Positions 6,679-17,282 of a DNA stretch of 64,000 nucleotides are shown here, piece by piece. The stretch comes from Pedobacter planticolens (lineage in GTDB: Bacteria; Bacteroidota; Bacteroidia; Sphingobacteriales; Sphingobacteriaceae): positions 558,001 through 622,000 of the forward strand of contig NZ_WNXD01000001.1 of NCBI RefSeq assembly GCF_014172375.1, written 5' to 3'. Numbering within the stretch: the stretch's first letter is position 1; every line of letters begins with the position of its first letter. The translations under genes and the position numbers were made by a program. The notes beneath the pieces are model-generated. The model was not told the DNA's origin and did no database searches. It saw only the letters and a list, made by a program, of their open reading frames with translations.

Positions 6679-9057
6679 ATGTTTAAACTCAACTTAAAAA
6701 TCGCTTTGCGCAACTTGTGGAAGAATAAAACTTCTTCATTTATAAATGTAATTGGCTTGGCTATTGGACTAGCTGCATGTTTAATGTTGCTTTTATATGT
6801 TACTTACGAGTTGAATTTCGATAAAGAATCTAAGAATTCAGAAAACGTTTATACCGTAATGACCAATATTCCAGGGGATAATGGAAAAGTTTCTAATACG
6901 TTTGAGGGTTCTACAACGGCACTTGGACCATTGTTAAAAGAAGAAATTCCAGAAATTAAGCATTTAGCTAGAATGAATTACCTCAAAAAGGCATTGATTG
7001 CTGTTGGGGAAAATAGTTTTAAAAAACTCGGAAAATTTGCTGAACCAGAAATACTCAAATTGTTTGATTACCAATATATAGTAGGTAATGCAGCAACTGC
7101 GATGCAAAATCCTAAATCGGTAATTCTTACAGAAAGCACCGCGAAAGTGTTATTTGGCTCTACGCAAGTGTTAAATAGGGTTGTTAAATATCAAGATAAA
7201 GAAGATTTGACTGTCTCTGCAGTAATTAAAGATTTGCCTGATAATACTTCTGCAACCTTAAAATTTGATTATCTAATGCCTTGGGCTTTTTACGAGATGG
7301 TTGATGCCAGCGCAAAAGAGCTTAATTGGGGAAATTTCAGTTTTGTTACTATGGCTTTATTAGATCCAAATACAGATGTAACTAGGGTTAATGAAAAAAT
7401 AGATAAAGTAGTAAAAACACATTTAGAGCAAGCAAATCAGCCTTATTTCCTTTACCCATTAAGCAAGCTTCATCTATATGGTAAGTTTGAAAATGGGGTA
7501 AATGTTGGCGGTGATATTGAGCAAATTTATCTATTTGTAGCATTGGCATTTGGTATTTTGATGATTGCCTGTATCAATTTTATGAATATGGCTACGGCAA
7601 AATCAGAGAAACGTGCAAAAGAAGTAGGTATAAAAAAGACGATTGGTGCAAATAGAGTTTCATTAATTATGCAATTTTTAACAGAATCAATGGTGTTAAC
7701 TTTCATTGCTGTAATTGTTGCAATTGCTCTCTTAGAAATTTTCTTGCCCACCTTTAACAATCTCTTAAACATTAAGTTAAGTATTGGATATTTTAGTGCA
7801 TCAAGCTGGATGTGGATTTTAGGAATAGTATTCTTAACTGGTTTAATTGCTGGAAGTTATCCTGCATTTTACTTGTCGGCATTTAATCCTATCCAAACTT
7901 TAAAAAAGAGGATAAAATCTGGTGGAATTTTAGCCATCAACTTAAGGCAAGTGCTTGTTGTAGGACAGTTTTGTTTTGCAATTGTGTTGATTATTTCTAC
8001 AATGGTTATTTATCGTCAAATACAGTTTATAAAAAATAGACCAATGGGAATTGATGTTAATGCGCTTGTAGAGATTCCGCAAGATGGCGAGTTAAAAACA
8101 AAGTTCGAGGTTGTTAAATCTCAACTATTGAAGTCTGGAGCTGTGAAGGCTGTGTCTCAATCATCAGTAGGTTTATCACATCGTGGGCAAAATTTCATGG
8201 ATGTTAAGTGGGAGGGAATGGCTAAACCATTAAATACACAATTGTTTAATCAAGTAGCAACTACTTATGATTTCATTAAAACCAATGGAATTAAATTAAA
8301 AGAGGGAAGAGATTTTTCTAAGAATTTCGCATCAGATTCTGCTGGCGTATTGATTAGTGCTACAGCCCTAAAAGTATTTGGTTATACTAATCCTATTGGC
8401 AAAACAGTTACAATATTTGATGACAAATATACTATTGTTGGTGTTTTTGATGATTATGTATGGGATTCTCCTTATCAATCAAATAATCCTGTGATTGTAT
8501 TTTTTGACCCAAACAGAACGGGAACAATTACTATGCGCTTAAATGAAGCAAACTCAATAGCACAAAACATTGCTACAATTACCGAAATCACAAAACAAGT
8601 TAATCCTGCATATCCAACCGATATTAAGTTCTTAAATTCAATTTATTTAGAGAAATATAATTCTGAAAAAACACTAGGTATTTTATCGAACCTTTTCGGC
8701 GGATTAGCAATTTTTGTTTCTTGTTTGGGTTTATTTGGTTTAGTTGCCTACAGTGCAGAACAGCGTACTAAGGAATTTGGTGTGCGTAAAGTACTTGGTG
8801 CATCTGTTACTAATTTGATGCAATTGCTTTCATTATCCTTCGTCAAAATGATAGTTGTAGCAATTATTATTGCTGTTCCATTAAGCTATTATGCGATGGG
8901 AAAATGGTTATCGAAATTTGAATTCCATACCGAAATAAATTGGTGGATTATGCTATTAGCGGCATTTGGAACTTTAGCAATGGCATTGATAACTGTAAGC
9001 TTTCAAGCGTATAAATCGGCCAAAGCTAACCCGGTTGATGCATTGAAATACGAATAG
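6679..9057 (+). CDS. FtsX/MacB-like ABC permease, paralogue 1
   Basis: A 792-residue permease of the large two-repeat type found in Bacteroidota. It has a cytoplasmic start (MFKLNLKIALRNLWKNK), TM1 about 21-43, a first periplasmic core domain, three membrane segments (about 282-302, 335-355, 378-400), TM5 about 427-447, a second periplasmic domain, and three last segments from about 670. It ends in NPVDALKYE like all five paralogues. FtsX modules occur twice, each with a KEVG/KEFG-type coupling stretch (AKEVGIKKTIGA and TKEFGVRKVLGA). Such MacB-like permeases move substrates from the periplasmic face through an adaptor; the substrate is unknown. Confidence 0.9.
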   Translation: MFKLNLKIALRNLWKNKTSSFINVIGLAIGLAACLMLLLYVTYELNFDKESKNSENVYTVMTNIPGDNGKVSNTFEGSTTALGPLLKEEIPEIKHLARMNYLKKALIAVGENSFKKLGKFAEPEILKLFDYQYIVGNAATAMQNPKSVILTESTAKVLFGSTQVLNRVVKYQDKEDLTVSAVIKDLPDNTSATLKFDYLMPWAFYEMVDASAKELNWGNFSFVTMALLDPNTDVTRVNEKIDKVVKTHLEQANQPYFLYPLSKLHLYGKFENGVNVGGDIEQIYLFVALAFGILMIACINFMNMATAKSEKRAKEVGIKKTIGANRVSLIMQFLTESMVLTFIAVIVAIALLEIFLPTFNNLLNIKLSIGYFSASSWMWILGIVFLTGLIAGSYPAFYLSAFNPIQTLKKRIKSGGILAINLRQVLVVGQFCFAIVLIISTMVIYRQIQFIKNRPMGIDVNALVEIPQDGELKTKFEVVKSQLLKSGAVKAVSQSSVGLSHRGQNFMDVKWEGMAKPLNTQLFNQVATTYDFIKTNGIKLKEGRDFSKNFASDSAGVLISATALKVFGYTNPIGKTVTIFDDKYTIVGVFDDYVWDSPYQSNNPVIVFFDPNRTGTITMRLNEANSIAQNIATITEITKQVNPAYPTDIKFLNSIYLEKYNSEKTLGILSNLFGGLAIFVSCLGLFGLVAYSAEQRTKEFGVRKVLGASVTNLMQLLSLSFVKMIVVAIIIAVPLSYYAMGKWLSKFEFHTEINWWIMLLAAFGTLAMALITVSFQAYKSAKANPVDALKYE

Positions 9058-9097
9058 TATACAGGTCTAAATACTATGTACTAACTACTAAGAAAAG

Positions 9098-11467
9098 ATG
9101 TTCAAATTAAACTTAAAAATCGCATTGCGAAACCTTTGGAAGAATAAAGGTTTTTCTCTTATAAATATTGGCGGCTTAGCTATTGGTTTGGCTAGCTGCA
9201 TGGTGTTGTTAATTTACGTAGCTTATGAGTGGAGCTACGATAAACAATTTACCAATAACGACAAAACATATATAGTTTATCAAAATGCACCAGCAAATGG
9301 TAAAATTTTTAGCTGGGCATGGACCCCAAATGTCATGGCTAAAGAAGTGCAAGAAAAAATCCCTGGCGTTAAATATGCATCACATTCTACTTATCCAAGA
9401 GCAAAGCTAATTACTGTTGGCGAGAATAAATTAAGTAGTAAAGCTGTTTTTGCAGACCAAGCATATCTCAAAATATTAGACTATAAATTTATTAAAGGTA
9501 ATGAAACACAGGTTTTAAAAAACGTAAATTCTATCATCCTTACCAAATCTTTCGCCCAAAAATTATTTGGTAACGAAGACCCTATTAATAAAACAGTAAA
9601 ATTAGAAAATCAAGAAGTTTTAAATGTTGAAGCTGTAATTGAGGATATTCCAAACAATAGCAGTATTATTTTTGATTGTATCATGCCATGGGCGTTGTTC
9701 GAAAAAACTGAAACTTGGGCTAAAGAAGGCAATTGGGGTAATAATATGTGTTTAACATTTGTGCAATTGCAAGATAATAAATTTTTTGCAGCCGCAAATG
9801 CTTCAATGTTAGGTATTTACAAAAGAAATCAAAAGGATAATTTGGCAGAAGCTATATTACATCCATTAACTAAGTGGCATTTATATAGCGATTTTGAAAA
9901 TGGTAAATCTGTAGGTGGTAAAATAGATCAACTTAAAATATTCCTATTACTTGCCTTTTGCATTTTGTTAATCGCTTGTGTAAACTTCATGAATTTATCC
10001 ACTGCTCGTTCTGAAGGCAGAGCAAAAGAGGTTGGTGTCCGTAAGGCGATTGGTTCAAGCCGCAAATCATTAATTAGTCAGTTTTTTTTAGAATCCATAC
10101 TCATCACATTTATCTCTACCGTTTTAGCTTTTATATTGGTTGAAATCAGTTTGCCATATTTTAATAATCTATTAAATATTAAGTTAGTTATTGATTACAA
10201 TAATAGTGGGTTTTGGATAACACTTTTTGCTTTAATGATTTTCACTGGGTTTATTGCAGGCAGTTACCCTGCACTATACTTATCTTCTTTTGAGCCGATT
10301 AAAGTATTAAAAGGTTTCAAAATTAAAACAGATTCATCAGTTTCTGTGAGGAAAGTATTAGTAGTAGGGCAATTTGTTTTTGCCGCATGTTTAATTATTT
10401 GTACAGCTGTAATTTATCAACAACTTAATTACGTTAAAAATAAACCAATTGGTTATGATCAATCTAATTTGGTACAAATAGCAATACAAGGTAAAATGGC
10501 TGATAATAAAAAGTTAGAGTTACTTAAAACTCAACTATTGGCATCAGGAGCAACAACCAAAGTAACTTTTTTTAGTAATGATATAACTGAGAGCGGAAAT
10601 AATACAACAGATGTAGAATGGGAAGGTAAAAATCCTAATGATGTTATTTCATTTAATAACAGAGGAATTGGGAGTGATTTTATAAAAACAATAGGTACAG
10701 AACTTGTTGCTGGAAGAGAATTTTTAATAAATGCTGCTAACGATACTAATAGTGTCATGTTGAATGAAGCTGCAGTTAAAATGATGAAACTTAAAAACCC
10801 TGTTGGAGCTAAAATTAGACATTGGGGTAATGAAAGAATAAATGTGGGTGTAATTAAAGATTTTGTGGTAGAAAGTGCTTATCAAAAAGTAGCCCCAATG
10901 ATATTTTTTCCGAGTTCTACTTGGGGTTCCAATATGATCATCGCTCGCTTAAACCCAAATCAAAATATAAGTTCATCATTAGAAAAAATAGATGCATTGG
11001 TTAAAGAAATGGAACCTAATTATCCTGTTAATCGCAAATTCGTAAACGAATCTTTCGAAGCTAAGTTTCAGGATGAAAAGTTGCTAGGCACACTTTCTAA
11101 CTGGTTCGGGGGTTTCGCCATTTTTATTTCTTGCCTAGGTTTACTTGGTTTAGCCCTATTTATGGCTGAACAACGTAAAAAAGAAATCAGTATCAGAAAA
11201 GTTTTAGGCGCAAGTACAGGTAATATCCTCACGTTGTTGAATAAAGATTTTATCAAGTTGGTTGCAATAGCCAATATCATCGCTTTCCCACTAGCTTATA
11301 TTATTATTAATAAATGGCTTTCTGCTTTTGAATATCGAGTACCCATTTCATTTTTGCCTTTTGCATTGGCTATCATTATCTCAGTTATAATTGCTGTTTT
11401 AACTGTTAGCATCCAATCTATTAAAGTTGCAAAAGCAAACCCAATAGATGCCTTAAAATACGAATAA
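9098..11467 (+). CDS. FtsX/MacB-like ABC permease, paralogue 2
   Basis: A 789-residue permease with the layout of paralogue 1: MFKLNLKIALRNLWKNKG start, eight predicted membrane segments, two periplasmic core domains, and coupling stretches AKEVGVRKAIGS and KKEISIRKVLGA. It ends NPIDALKYE. It follows paralogue 1 after 40 bp, so the two are surely co-transcribed. The first 45 nt are almost the same in all five genes, while the periplasmic domains have diverged widely. This suggests that different permeases handle different ligands while keeping a common ATPase-facing surface. Confidence 0.9.
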   Translation: MFKLNLKIALRNLWKNKGFSLINIGGLAIGLASCMVLLIYVAYEWSYDKQFTNNDKTYIVYQNAPANGKIFSWAWTPNVMAKEVQEKIPGVKYASHSTYPRAKLITVGENKLSSKAVFADQAYLKILDYKFIKGNETQVLKNVNSIILTKSFAQKLFGNEDPINKTVKLENQEVLNVEAVIEDIPNNSSIIFDCIMPWALFEKTETWAKEGNWGNNMCLTFVQLQDNKFFAAANASMLGIYKRNQKDNLAEAILHPLTKWHLYSDFENGKSVGGKIDQLKIFLLLAFCILLIACVNFMNLSTARSEGRAKEVGVRKAIGSSRKSLISQFFLESILITFISTVLAFILVEISLPYFNNLLNIKLVIDYNNSGFWITLFALMIFTGFIAGSYPALYLSSFEPIKVLKGFKIKTDSSVSVRKVLVVGQFVFAACLIICTAVIYQQLNYVKNKPIGYDQSNLVQIAIQGKMADNKKLELLKTQLLASGATTKVTFFSNDITESGNNTTDVEWEGKNPNDVISFNNRGIGSDFIKTIGTELVAGREFLINAANDTNSVMLNEAAVKMMKLKNPVGAKIRHWGNERINVGVIKDFVVESAYQKVAPMIFFPSSTWGSNMIIARLNPNQNISSSLEKIDALVKEMEPNYPVNRKFVNESFEAKFQDEKLLGTLSNWFGGFAIFISCLGLLGLALFMAEQRKKEISIRKVLGASTGNILTLLNKDFIKLVAIANIIAFPLAYIIINKWLSAFEYRVPISFLPFALAIIISVIIAVLTVSIQSIKVAKANPIDALKYE

Positions 11468-11588
11468 GGTTTTGTGTTGCGTGTTACAGGTTGCAAGCCT
11501 GAGCGCAAACTTTAAACCTATAAATAAAATTAGTGAATTAATATACGTCATTACCCGCAACTTATAACACATAACCCGTAACCCAGCT
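11467..11588. repeat. Phrase-type intergenic hairpin repeat
   Basis: The left arm carries GTGTTGCGTGTTACAGGTTG and the right arm ACCCGCAACTTATAACACAT followed by AACCCGTAACCC. The arms are roughly complementary over a central AT-rich 60-nt loop. It is placed directly before the ATG at 11589. Confidence 0.5.
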
Positions 11589-13982
11589 ATGTTCAAATTA
11601 AACTTAAAAATTGCCCTTCGCAACCTTTGGAAATACAAAGGATATACCTCAATAAATGTTTTTGGCCTAGCAATTGGCCTAGCAAGCTGCATACTCATTT
11701 TTATTTTTGTGAGGTATCAATTGAGCTTCGATAAAGATTATGCCAATGGCGATAGAATCTATCGTATGGTTACTTCTTGGAAATATGCAGATGGAAACGA
11801 ATTTTATTCTCAAGGTGTTCCTCTACCTTTGCCAGCAGCAGTTAGAAACGATTTCTCGCAATTTGAAAAAGTTGCAGCTATACAACAAAGTAGTGGAATT
11901 GTTAAAGCTAAAGCATTACCTGGCAAAGCCGAAGTTAAAAAATCGGAATCAATATATTATGCAGAGCCCTCATTTTTCGAAATATTCGATTATAAATGGC
12001 TAGCGGGAAATCCCAATCAATCGCTAACTGCACCAAATACAGTTGTACTATCAGAAAAAGCAGCTAATACTTACTTCGGCGATTGGCGCAAAGCGATAGG
12101 CAATACTTTAATTCTGGACAATAAAACCGATTTTAAAGTAACTGGTATTATAAAAGATAATCCACAAAACAGCAGTTTCCCATTAGAAATCATTTTTAGT
12201 TACGTTAGTTTTAACTCAAAAAACAGTAAAGATTGGGGCTCTGTTTCTTCAAGTTGGGAATGTTATGTGTTGTTAAAAAAAGGTGTTCTACTTAGTGAAT
12301 TGGATAAACCTATACAACAATTTCTAAATAAATATGAAAATGATAAAGATGCCTCAGGTAAAGTTGGTCACACTGTTCAACCATTAAAAACCATTCATCA
12401 TAATGATAATTATGGGAATTTTGCCAATAAGTATATGCCCTACAAACAAATTATTGGTTTGGTAATCATTGGTTTGTTCTTGCTTTTAACGGCTTGTATC
12501 AACTTTATTAATTTGGCAACTGCACAAGCAATTAGTAGGAGCAAAGAGGTTGGTGTACGCAAAGTTATGGGCAGCAGGCGCAAGCAATTGATATGGCAAT
12601 TTTTAAGTGAAACAGCTTTAATTACTTTTATAGCACTTTTATTAGCCTGTGTTTTATCAGAATTAACTTTGCCAAAAATGGAAAATCTATTTGGTGGCGA
12701 TGTTACTTTTAGTCTATTTGGTCACCCAATTATTTTTGTATTCTTATTGGTTATGTTGGTGGTGGTAAGTTTCCTAGCGGGATTATACCCAGCCTTAATT
12801 ATGTCGGGTTTTAGCCCTGCATTGGCCATTAAAAATAAAGTTACAGCAAACGCTGGAGGAGTAGGTTTGCGTAAAACCTTAGTAGTTGTGCAATTTGCAA
12901 TTACTGCAATTCTAATCATAGGTACATTGGTAGTAATTAAACAAATGAGTTTTATCCGTAATAAATCTCTAGGTTTTGATACACAAGCCATTTCACTGGT
13001 TAGCTTACCACAAGACAGTTTAAGTAAGTTAAAATATAATGGATTCAAAGAAAGATTAAGTGGCATTAAAGGTGTAAAAAACATTAGTTTTTGCTCTGCC
13101 GCTCCATCGTCTGATAGTAATAACGAAACTAGTTTTACTTATAATAGCTCCAAAAGGGTAGATTTTCAAGCTAATGTTAAAGCTGTAGATGAAGCTTATT
13201 TTAAAACATTTGGTTTGCAACTTATAGCTGGCAGACCAATAGCAAAGAGCGATACCATTAAAGAATTTGTGGTAAACGAAACATTGATTAAAAAGCTGAA
13301 TGTCAAAAATCCAAATGAGGCTATTGGTAAAATAATGACGCTATGGGGCGGAAAAGGTCCAATTGTAGGTGTGGTTAAAGATTTCAATAATTATTCACTT
13401 CACGAAAAAATAGCTCCTATGGCTATGTTCTCTAGAAAAAGCAATTACAGAGGTATAGCCATAAAATTAGACGTTGCAGATATAGGTAATACGATGAAAC
13501 AGGTAGAAAGCACTTTTAATACCATGTTTCCAGATTATGTGTATGAAAATGAATTCTTCGATGAAAACTTAAAAGGTTTTTATGAAACAGAACAAATTAT
13601 GGGAACACTTTTTAAGGTTTTCGCAAGTGTAGTAATTTTCATTTCCTTTATTGGGTTGTTTGGTCTGATTTCCTTTGTAGCAACGCAACGCACCAAAGAA
13701 ATTGCCATTCGCAAGGTTTTAGGAGCATCAAACTTAGAGTTAATCAAAATGCTAAATAACTCATTTCTGTGGATGGTGTTAATTGCCAATATGGTGGCCT
13801 GGCCAGTCGCTTACATCTTTGTTAAAAACTGGTTGGCTGGCTTCGAATATCGCATTGATTTAAGCATTTGGCCTTTCATTTTTGCAATGTTAATATCAAT
13901 GTCCATCACCATTATAACAGTTACACTAAGAAGTTATAGAGCTGCAAAAGCCAATACAATTGATGCCTTGAAATACGAGTAA
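11589..13982 (+). CDS. FtsX/MacB-like ABC permease, paralogue 3
   Basis: A 797-residue permease of the same eight-segment, two-repeat type (MFKLNLKIALRNLWKYKG start, NTIDALKYE end). Coupling stretches are SKEVGVRKVMGS and TKEIAIRKVLGA. The first periplasmic domain opens with FDKDYANGDRIYRM, close to the MacB_PCD family opening. It lies 121 bp after paralogue 2, with a phrase-type hairpin between, and 55 bp before paralogue 4. No frameshift or lost motif is visible, so all copies look intact. Confidence 0.9.
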   Translation: MFKLNLKIALRNLWKYKGYTSINVFGLAIGLASCILIFIFVRYQLSFDKDYANGDRIYRMVTSWKYADGNEFYSQGVPLPLPAAVRNDFSQFEKVAAIQQSSGIVKAKALPGKAEVKKSESIYYAEPSFFEIFDYKWLAGNPNQSLTAPNTVVLSEKAANTYFGDWRKAIGNTLILDNKTDFKVTGIIKDNPQNSSFPLEIIFSYVSFNSKNSKDWGSVSSSWECYVLLKKGVLLSELDKPIQQFLNKYENDKDASGKVGHTVQPLKTIHHNDNYGNFANKYMPYKQIIGLVIIGLFLLLTACINFINLATAQAISRSKEVGVRKVMGSRRKQLIWQFLSETALITFIALLLACVLSELTLPKMENLFGGDVTFSLFGHPIIFVFLLVMLVVVSFLAGLYPALIMSGFSPALAIKNKVTANAGGVGLRKTLVVVQFAITAILIIGTLVVIKQMSFIRNKSLGFDTQAISLVSLPQDSLSKLKYNGFKERLSGIKGVKNISFCSAAPSSDSNNETSFTYNSSKRVDFQANVKAVDEAYFKTFGLQLIAGRPIAKSDTIKEFVVNETLIKKLNVKNPNEAIGKIMTLWGGKGPIVGVVKDFNNYSLHEKIAPMAMFSRKSNYRGIAIKLDVADIGNTMKQVESTFNTMFPDYVYENEFFDENLKGFYETEQIMGTLFKVFASVVIFISFIGLFGLISFVATQRTKEIAIRKVLGASNLELIKMLNNSFLWMVLIANMVAWPVAYIFVKNWLAGFEYRIDLSIWPFIFAMLISMSITIITVTLRSYRAAKANTIDALKYE

Positions 13983-14037
13983 TTTAAGAAACTCAGAGGT
14001 TTCTAAATACATTGTACTAACTACTAAATACTAAAAG

Positions 14038-16407
14038 ATGTTCAAATTAAACCTAAAAATCGCATTGCGAAACCTTTGGAAAAACAGAACAATAACTGCT
14101 ATTAATGTTGGTGGATTGGCCGTGGCTTTATCAGCATTTATTTTAGTAATGATGTATGCTACGTATGAAACAAGTTTTGATAAGGAAAATCCGAACTACG
14201 ATAATATTTATGTTGTTGGTATAACCTATCCAGAATTTAAAACGTATTACACCGCTGCTCCATTTGCAAAAGCCATTAAACAAAATTTCCCCGAAGTTGA
14301 GTCGGCTGGTTTGGTAAAGGAAGGTTCTTTTGAGCTCACCATTAAAAATGGAAAGAACACACTTTTTACAAATAAAATTCTAGCAGCTGATTATAATGCG
14401 GCCAAAATTCTCAATATAAATCCAAATGGTGGTCTAATAAAACCAGCTGGAGATGTAGAAAGACTTACTTATTTGAGTAATGAAAGCATGAAAACGCTTT
14501 TTCCAAATAAAAAAGATAATAAGCCCGAAATGGTTGGATTTGGAGCGAGTAATTCAGGGATCACAGGAATAATAGCCGGTTCGATAAAAAATAACTTGCA
14601 TTCGAACTTTACTTTCGATGGTGTTTCCATCGCCAACGAATTAGGTAAGAACGATAACTATGATATGAACGATTACACCATCTGCGTACAGGTAAAGCCT
14701 GAAACACAAGTGGTAAATCTCGAGCAAAAAATCACTAATTTATACCAAGCAGAATTACTAAAAAGTAAAGCAGGTAAAAGAATTGATGAAGTAAAAGGAA
14801 TTTCTACCTTTTTAGACCCGCTTTCAAACCTGCATTTAAAACCAAAAGCTGGTAATGATGCACCTTACAAAACATTAATAGCACTTTCTGTTTTAGGGGT
14901 TCTAATTTTGGTTATTGCCTCTATTAATTTTACCAATTTAAGTATTGCTCAGGCAACAAAACGTGCCAAAGAAGTTGGCGTTAAAAAAGTACTGGGCGCT
15001 TATCGATTTCAATTAACAACACAGTTTTTGGTCGAGATATTTATGCAATGTTTTGCAGCTACTATTTTGGCCTTAATTTTAGCAGAATTGGTATTGCCAA
15101 ACTTTAATAATTTGTTTCAAACCCACCTATCTATTTGGCATATCAATAATGGTTTGTATTGGCAGTTGCCGTTAATTTTAGGAGTAATTACCCTTATTGC
15201 GGGTATTTATCCAGCAATGATTTTGTCAGGTTTTAAACCCGCGGTGGTTTTAAAGGGAAACTTCTCTACCAGTAAACAAAGCTATTGGTTACGTAATGGA
15301 TTGCTAGTTTTTCAGTTCAGTGTTGCCGTAGTTTTCATCATTGGTTTATTCATTATCAATTCGCAACTGAAATATATGAGTAAAGAAGATCTTGGTTTTA
15401 CAGCAAATCAAGTAGTTTACATTAAAAATATTTCAATTTTTAACGATCCTATCAAGTTCGAACCAGTTAGAGAAAAGATCCTTAAAATTCCTGGAATTAA
15501 ATCGGCAACTGTAGCCACATTTATACCTGGTGGTATAAATGGAATAAATAACTACACAGCAAATGGTATAAAAGCAAATATTGATTTTGTAGATGTAGAC
15601 TTCGACTATTTCGAAACGCTTGAAATTAAACTAAAAGAAGGGCGCCTTTTCTCAAATGAATTTAAAACAGATACCATAAATTCTGCTGTTATAAATGAAA
15701 GTGCCGTAGCTAAATACGGAATTAAAAACCCTATCGGACAAACCATTAGAGGCTGCAATATCGATTATAAAATAATTGGTGTGATTAAAGATTTTAAAAC
15801 GCAAGGCTTCGAAACTGCCATTCAGCCCACAATTTATACTATTAAAGATCCTTGCGGAGGTTATAAAACACAAATCATGCTTAAAATAGAAGAAAGTAAA
15901 ATGACCGAAGCCTTAGCCAATTTAAAATCACAGTGGTCAACTATCAATAAATTGGATGGAGAAGATTTTCGTTATCAATTTTTAGATGAATTGTATGGCA
16001 AGCTTTTCAAAAAACAAGAACAATTACAATCTATATTTTTCGCAGCCGCGATACTAACCATTTTCATTGCTATTTTAGGCCTTTTCGCCTTTGCAAAATA
16101 CATCACCAACGGGCGGATGAAAGAGATCGCAGTACGAAAAATATTAGGCGCAAGCGATATTCAAATCCTGAAGCTGTTAAATACTTCATTCTTTGCAATA
16201 GTAGTTATAGCCAACTTAATTTCTTGGCCATTAGCTTACATTTTAACTAAAAAATGGCTAGAAACATTCGCATATCGAATAGAAATGCCAATACTTCCTT
16301 TTGCGCTAAGTGCATTAATTACAATTTGTCTAACAGTAATTACTGTAAGCATTCAAGCTCAAAAAGCAGTAAAATCAAATCCCGTCGATGCACTTAAATA
16401 TGAATAA
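14038..16407 (+). CDS. FtsX/MacB-like ABC permease, paralogue 4
   Basis: A 789-residue permease. It keeps the common start (MFKLNLKIALRNLWKNR), coupling stretches AKEVGVKKVLGA and MKEIAVRKILGA, and the end NPVDALKYE. Its first periplasmic domain is more divergent than in copies 1-3. By motif wording it is closest to paralogue 5 (both have AKEVGVKKVLGAY and an NGL or NGLV stretch in TM5), so copies 4 and 5 with the second ATPase may be a separate duplication. A repeat-rich gap separates it from that ATPase. Confidence 0.9.
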   Translation: MFKLNLKIALRNLWKNRTITAINVGGLAVALSAFILVMMYATYETSFDKENPNYDNIYVVGITYPEFKTYYTAAPFAKAIKQNFPEVESAGLVKEGSFELTIKNGKNTLFTNKILAADYNAAKILNINPNGGLIKPAGDVERLTYLSNESMKTLFPNKKDNKPEMVGFGASNSGITGIIAGSIKNNLHSNFTFDGVSIANELGKNDNYDMNDYTICVQVKPETQVVNLEQKITNLYQAELLKSKAGKRIDEVKGISTFLDPLSNLHLKPKAGNDAPYKTLIALSVLGVLILVIASINFTNLSIAQATKRAKEVGVKKVLGAYRFQLTTQFLVEIFMQCFAATILALILAELVLPNFNNLFQTHLSIWHINNGLYWQLPLILGVITLIAGIYPAMILSGFKPAVVLKGNFSTSKQSYWLRNGLLVFQFSVAVVFIIGLFIINSQLKYMSKEDLGFTANQVVYIKNISIFNDPIKFEPVREKILKIPGIKSATVATFIPGGINGINNYTANGIKANIDFVDVDFDYFETLEIKLKEGRLFSNEFKTDTINSAVINESAVAKYGIKNPIGQTIRGCNIDYKIIGVIKDFKTQGFETAIQPTIYTIKDPCGGYKTQIMLKIEESKMTEALANLKSQWSTINKLDGEDFRYQFLDELYGKLFKKQEQLQSIFFAAAILTIFIAILGLFAFAKYITNGRMKEIAVRKILGASDIQILKLLNTSFFAIVVIANLISWPLAYILTKKWLETFAYRIEMPILPFALSALITICLTVITVSIQAQKAVKSNPVDALKYE

Positions 16408-16408
16408 A

Positions 16409-16545
16409 TGCCCCACATAACCTCTCCAAGGGGGAGGAATAATAAGGTGGGAAAGCATAACTTAAATTATATAAATAAACTAATAAATTAACGTACCTCG
16501 ATGCTTTTAGGTATCGAGGGGTAAAGCCCCTTTAGGGGTTTGGGG
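16409..16545. repeat. Composite palindromic repeat without a gene
   Basis: Three hairpins in a row: CCTCTCC-AA-GGGGGAGG (about 16420-16436), CCTCGAT/ATCGAGG (16496-16519) and CCCC-TTTA-GGGG (16527-16538). Read on the minus strand, the last part (ACCCCAAACCCCT..AGGGGCTT) matches the left end of the DUF559 element at 3893. It may be an empty or deleted copy of that element. Confidence 0.5.
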
Positions 16546-16546
16546 T

Positions 16547-17230
16547 ATGATCGAACTTAAAAACATAGAAAAATACTACGCAAACAAAGGTGTAAAAAGT
16601 TACATCCTTCGTCACGTAACAACCAGTATTAAACAAGGCGAATTTGTTTCCATCATGGGCCCATCTGGTGCCGGAAAATCAACCCTGTTAAATATTTTAG
16701 GTATGCTCGAAGAACCAACCTATGGCGAATACCATTTTATGGGAGAAGATGTAACAGCAATGAAAGAGCGACAAAGAATAGAGTTATATCGTAATCATAT
16801 TGGTTTTGTGTTTCAAGCGTACCATTTAATTGATGAAATGACAGTTGCCGAAAATATCGAAGCGCCTCTATTGTATAAGAAAATTCCTGGAGCCGAGCGT
16901 AAAAGTCGCATAGCGGATGTTTTAGATCGCTTTAACATGGTGGCAAAAAAAGATCTATTCCCCAACCAACTCTCCGGCGGACAACAACAATTAGTAGGTA
17001 TTGCAAGAGCATTAGTTGCGCAGCCATCTATTATTTTGGCAGATGAACCAACTGGAAACCTACAATCTGCACAAGCAGAACAAATAATGGATTTATTTAA
17101 AAAACTAAATCAAGAAGAAAATATCACCATTCTTCAAGTTACACACTCAGAAAAAAATGCACAATACGGTAATCGAATTTTAACAATAGAAGATGGAGTA
17201 ATTAAAGAAGACGTTTCAGTTAACGGTTAA
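16547..17230 (+). CDS. ABC transporter ATP-binding protein (MacB/LolD class), second copy
   Basis: A 227-residue ATPase with Walker [11 protein letters not shown]-loop VFQAYH, Walker [10 protein letters not shown] and switch QVTHSEKN. The signature reads [15 protein letters not shown]: the arginine usual after LSGGQQQ is leucine, unlike copy one. The catalytic glutamate is kept, so it should hydrolyse ATP. It starts a second ATPase-permease pair with the gene at 17283 (52 bp on). Either it serves paralogues 4 and 5, or it forms a heterodimer with copy one; the sequence does not decide. Confidence 0.92.
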   Translation: MIELKNIEKYYANKGVKSYILRHVTTSIKQGEFVSIMGPSGAGKSTLLNILGMLEEPTYGEYHFMGEDVTAMKERQRIELYRNHIGFVFQAYHLIDEMTVAENIEAPLLYKKIPGAERKSRIADVLDRFNMVAKKDLFPNQLSGGQQQLVGIARALVAQPSIILADEPTGNLQSAQAEQIMDLFKKLNQEENITILQVTHSEKNAQYGNRILTIEDGVIKEDVSVNG

Positions 17231-17282
17231 GCCTAATCAACTAACCAACCAAACATCCAAAAACCTAATAAACCAACCAACT

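Noticed and set aside
7527-7772. Antisense frames inside the five permease genes
   Set aside because: They recur at equivalent places because the permeases are paralogues, and they lack any domain or start signal.
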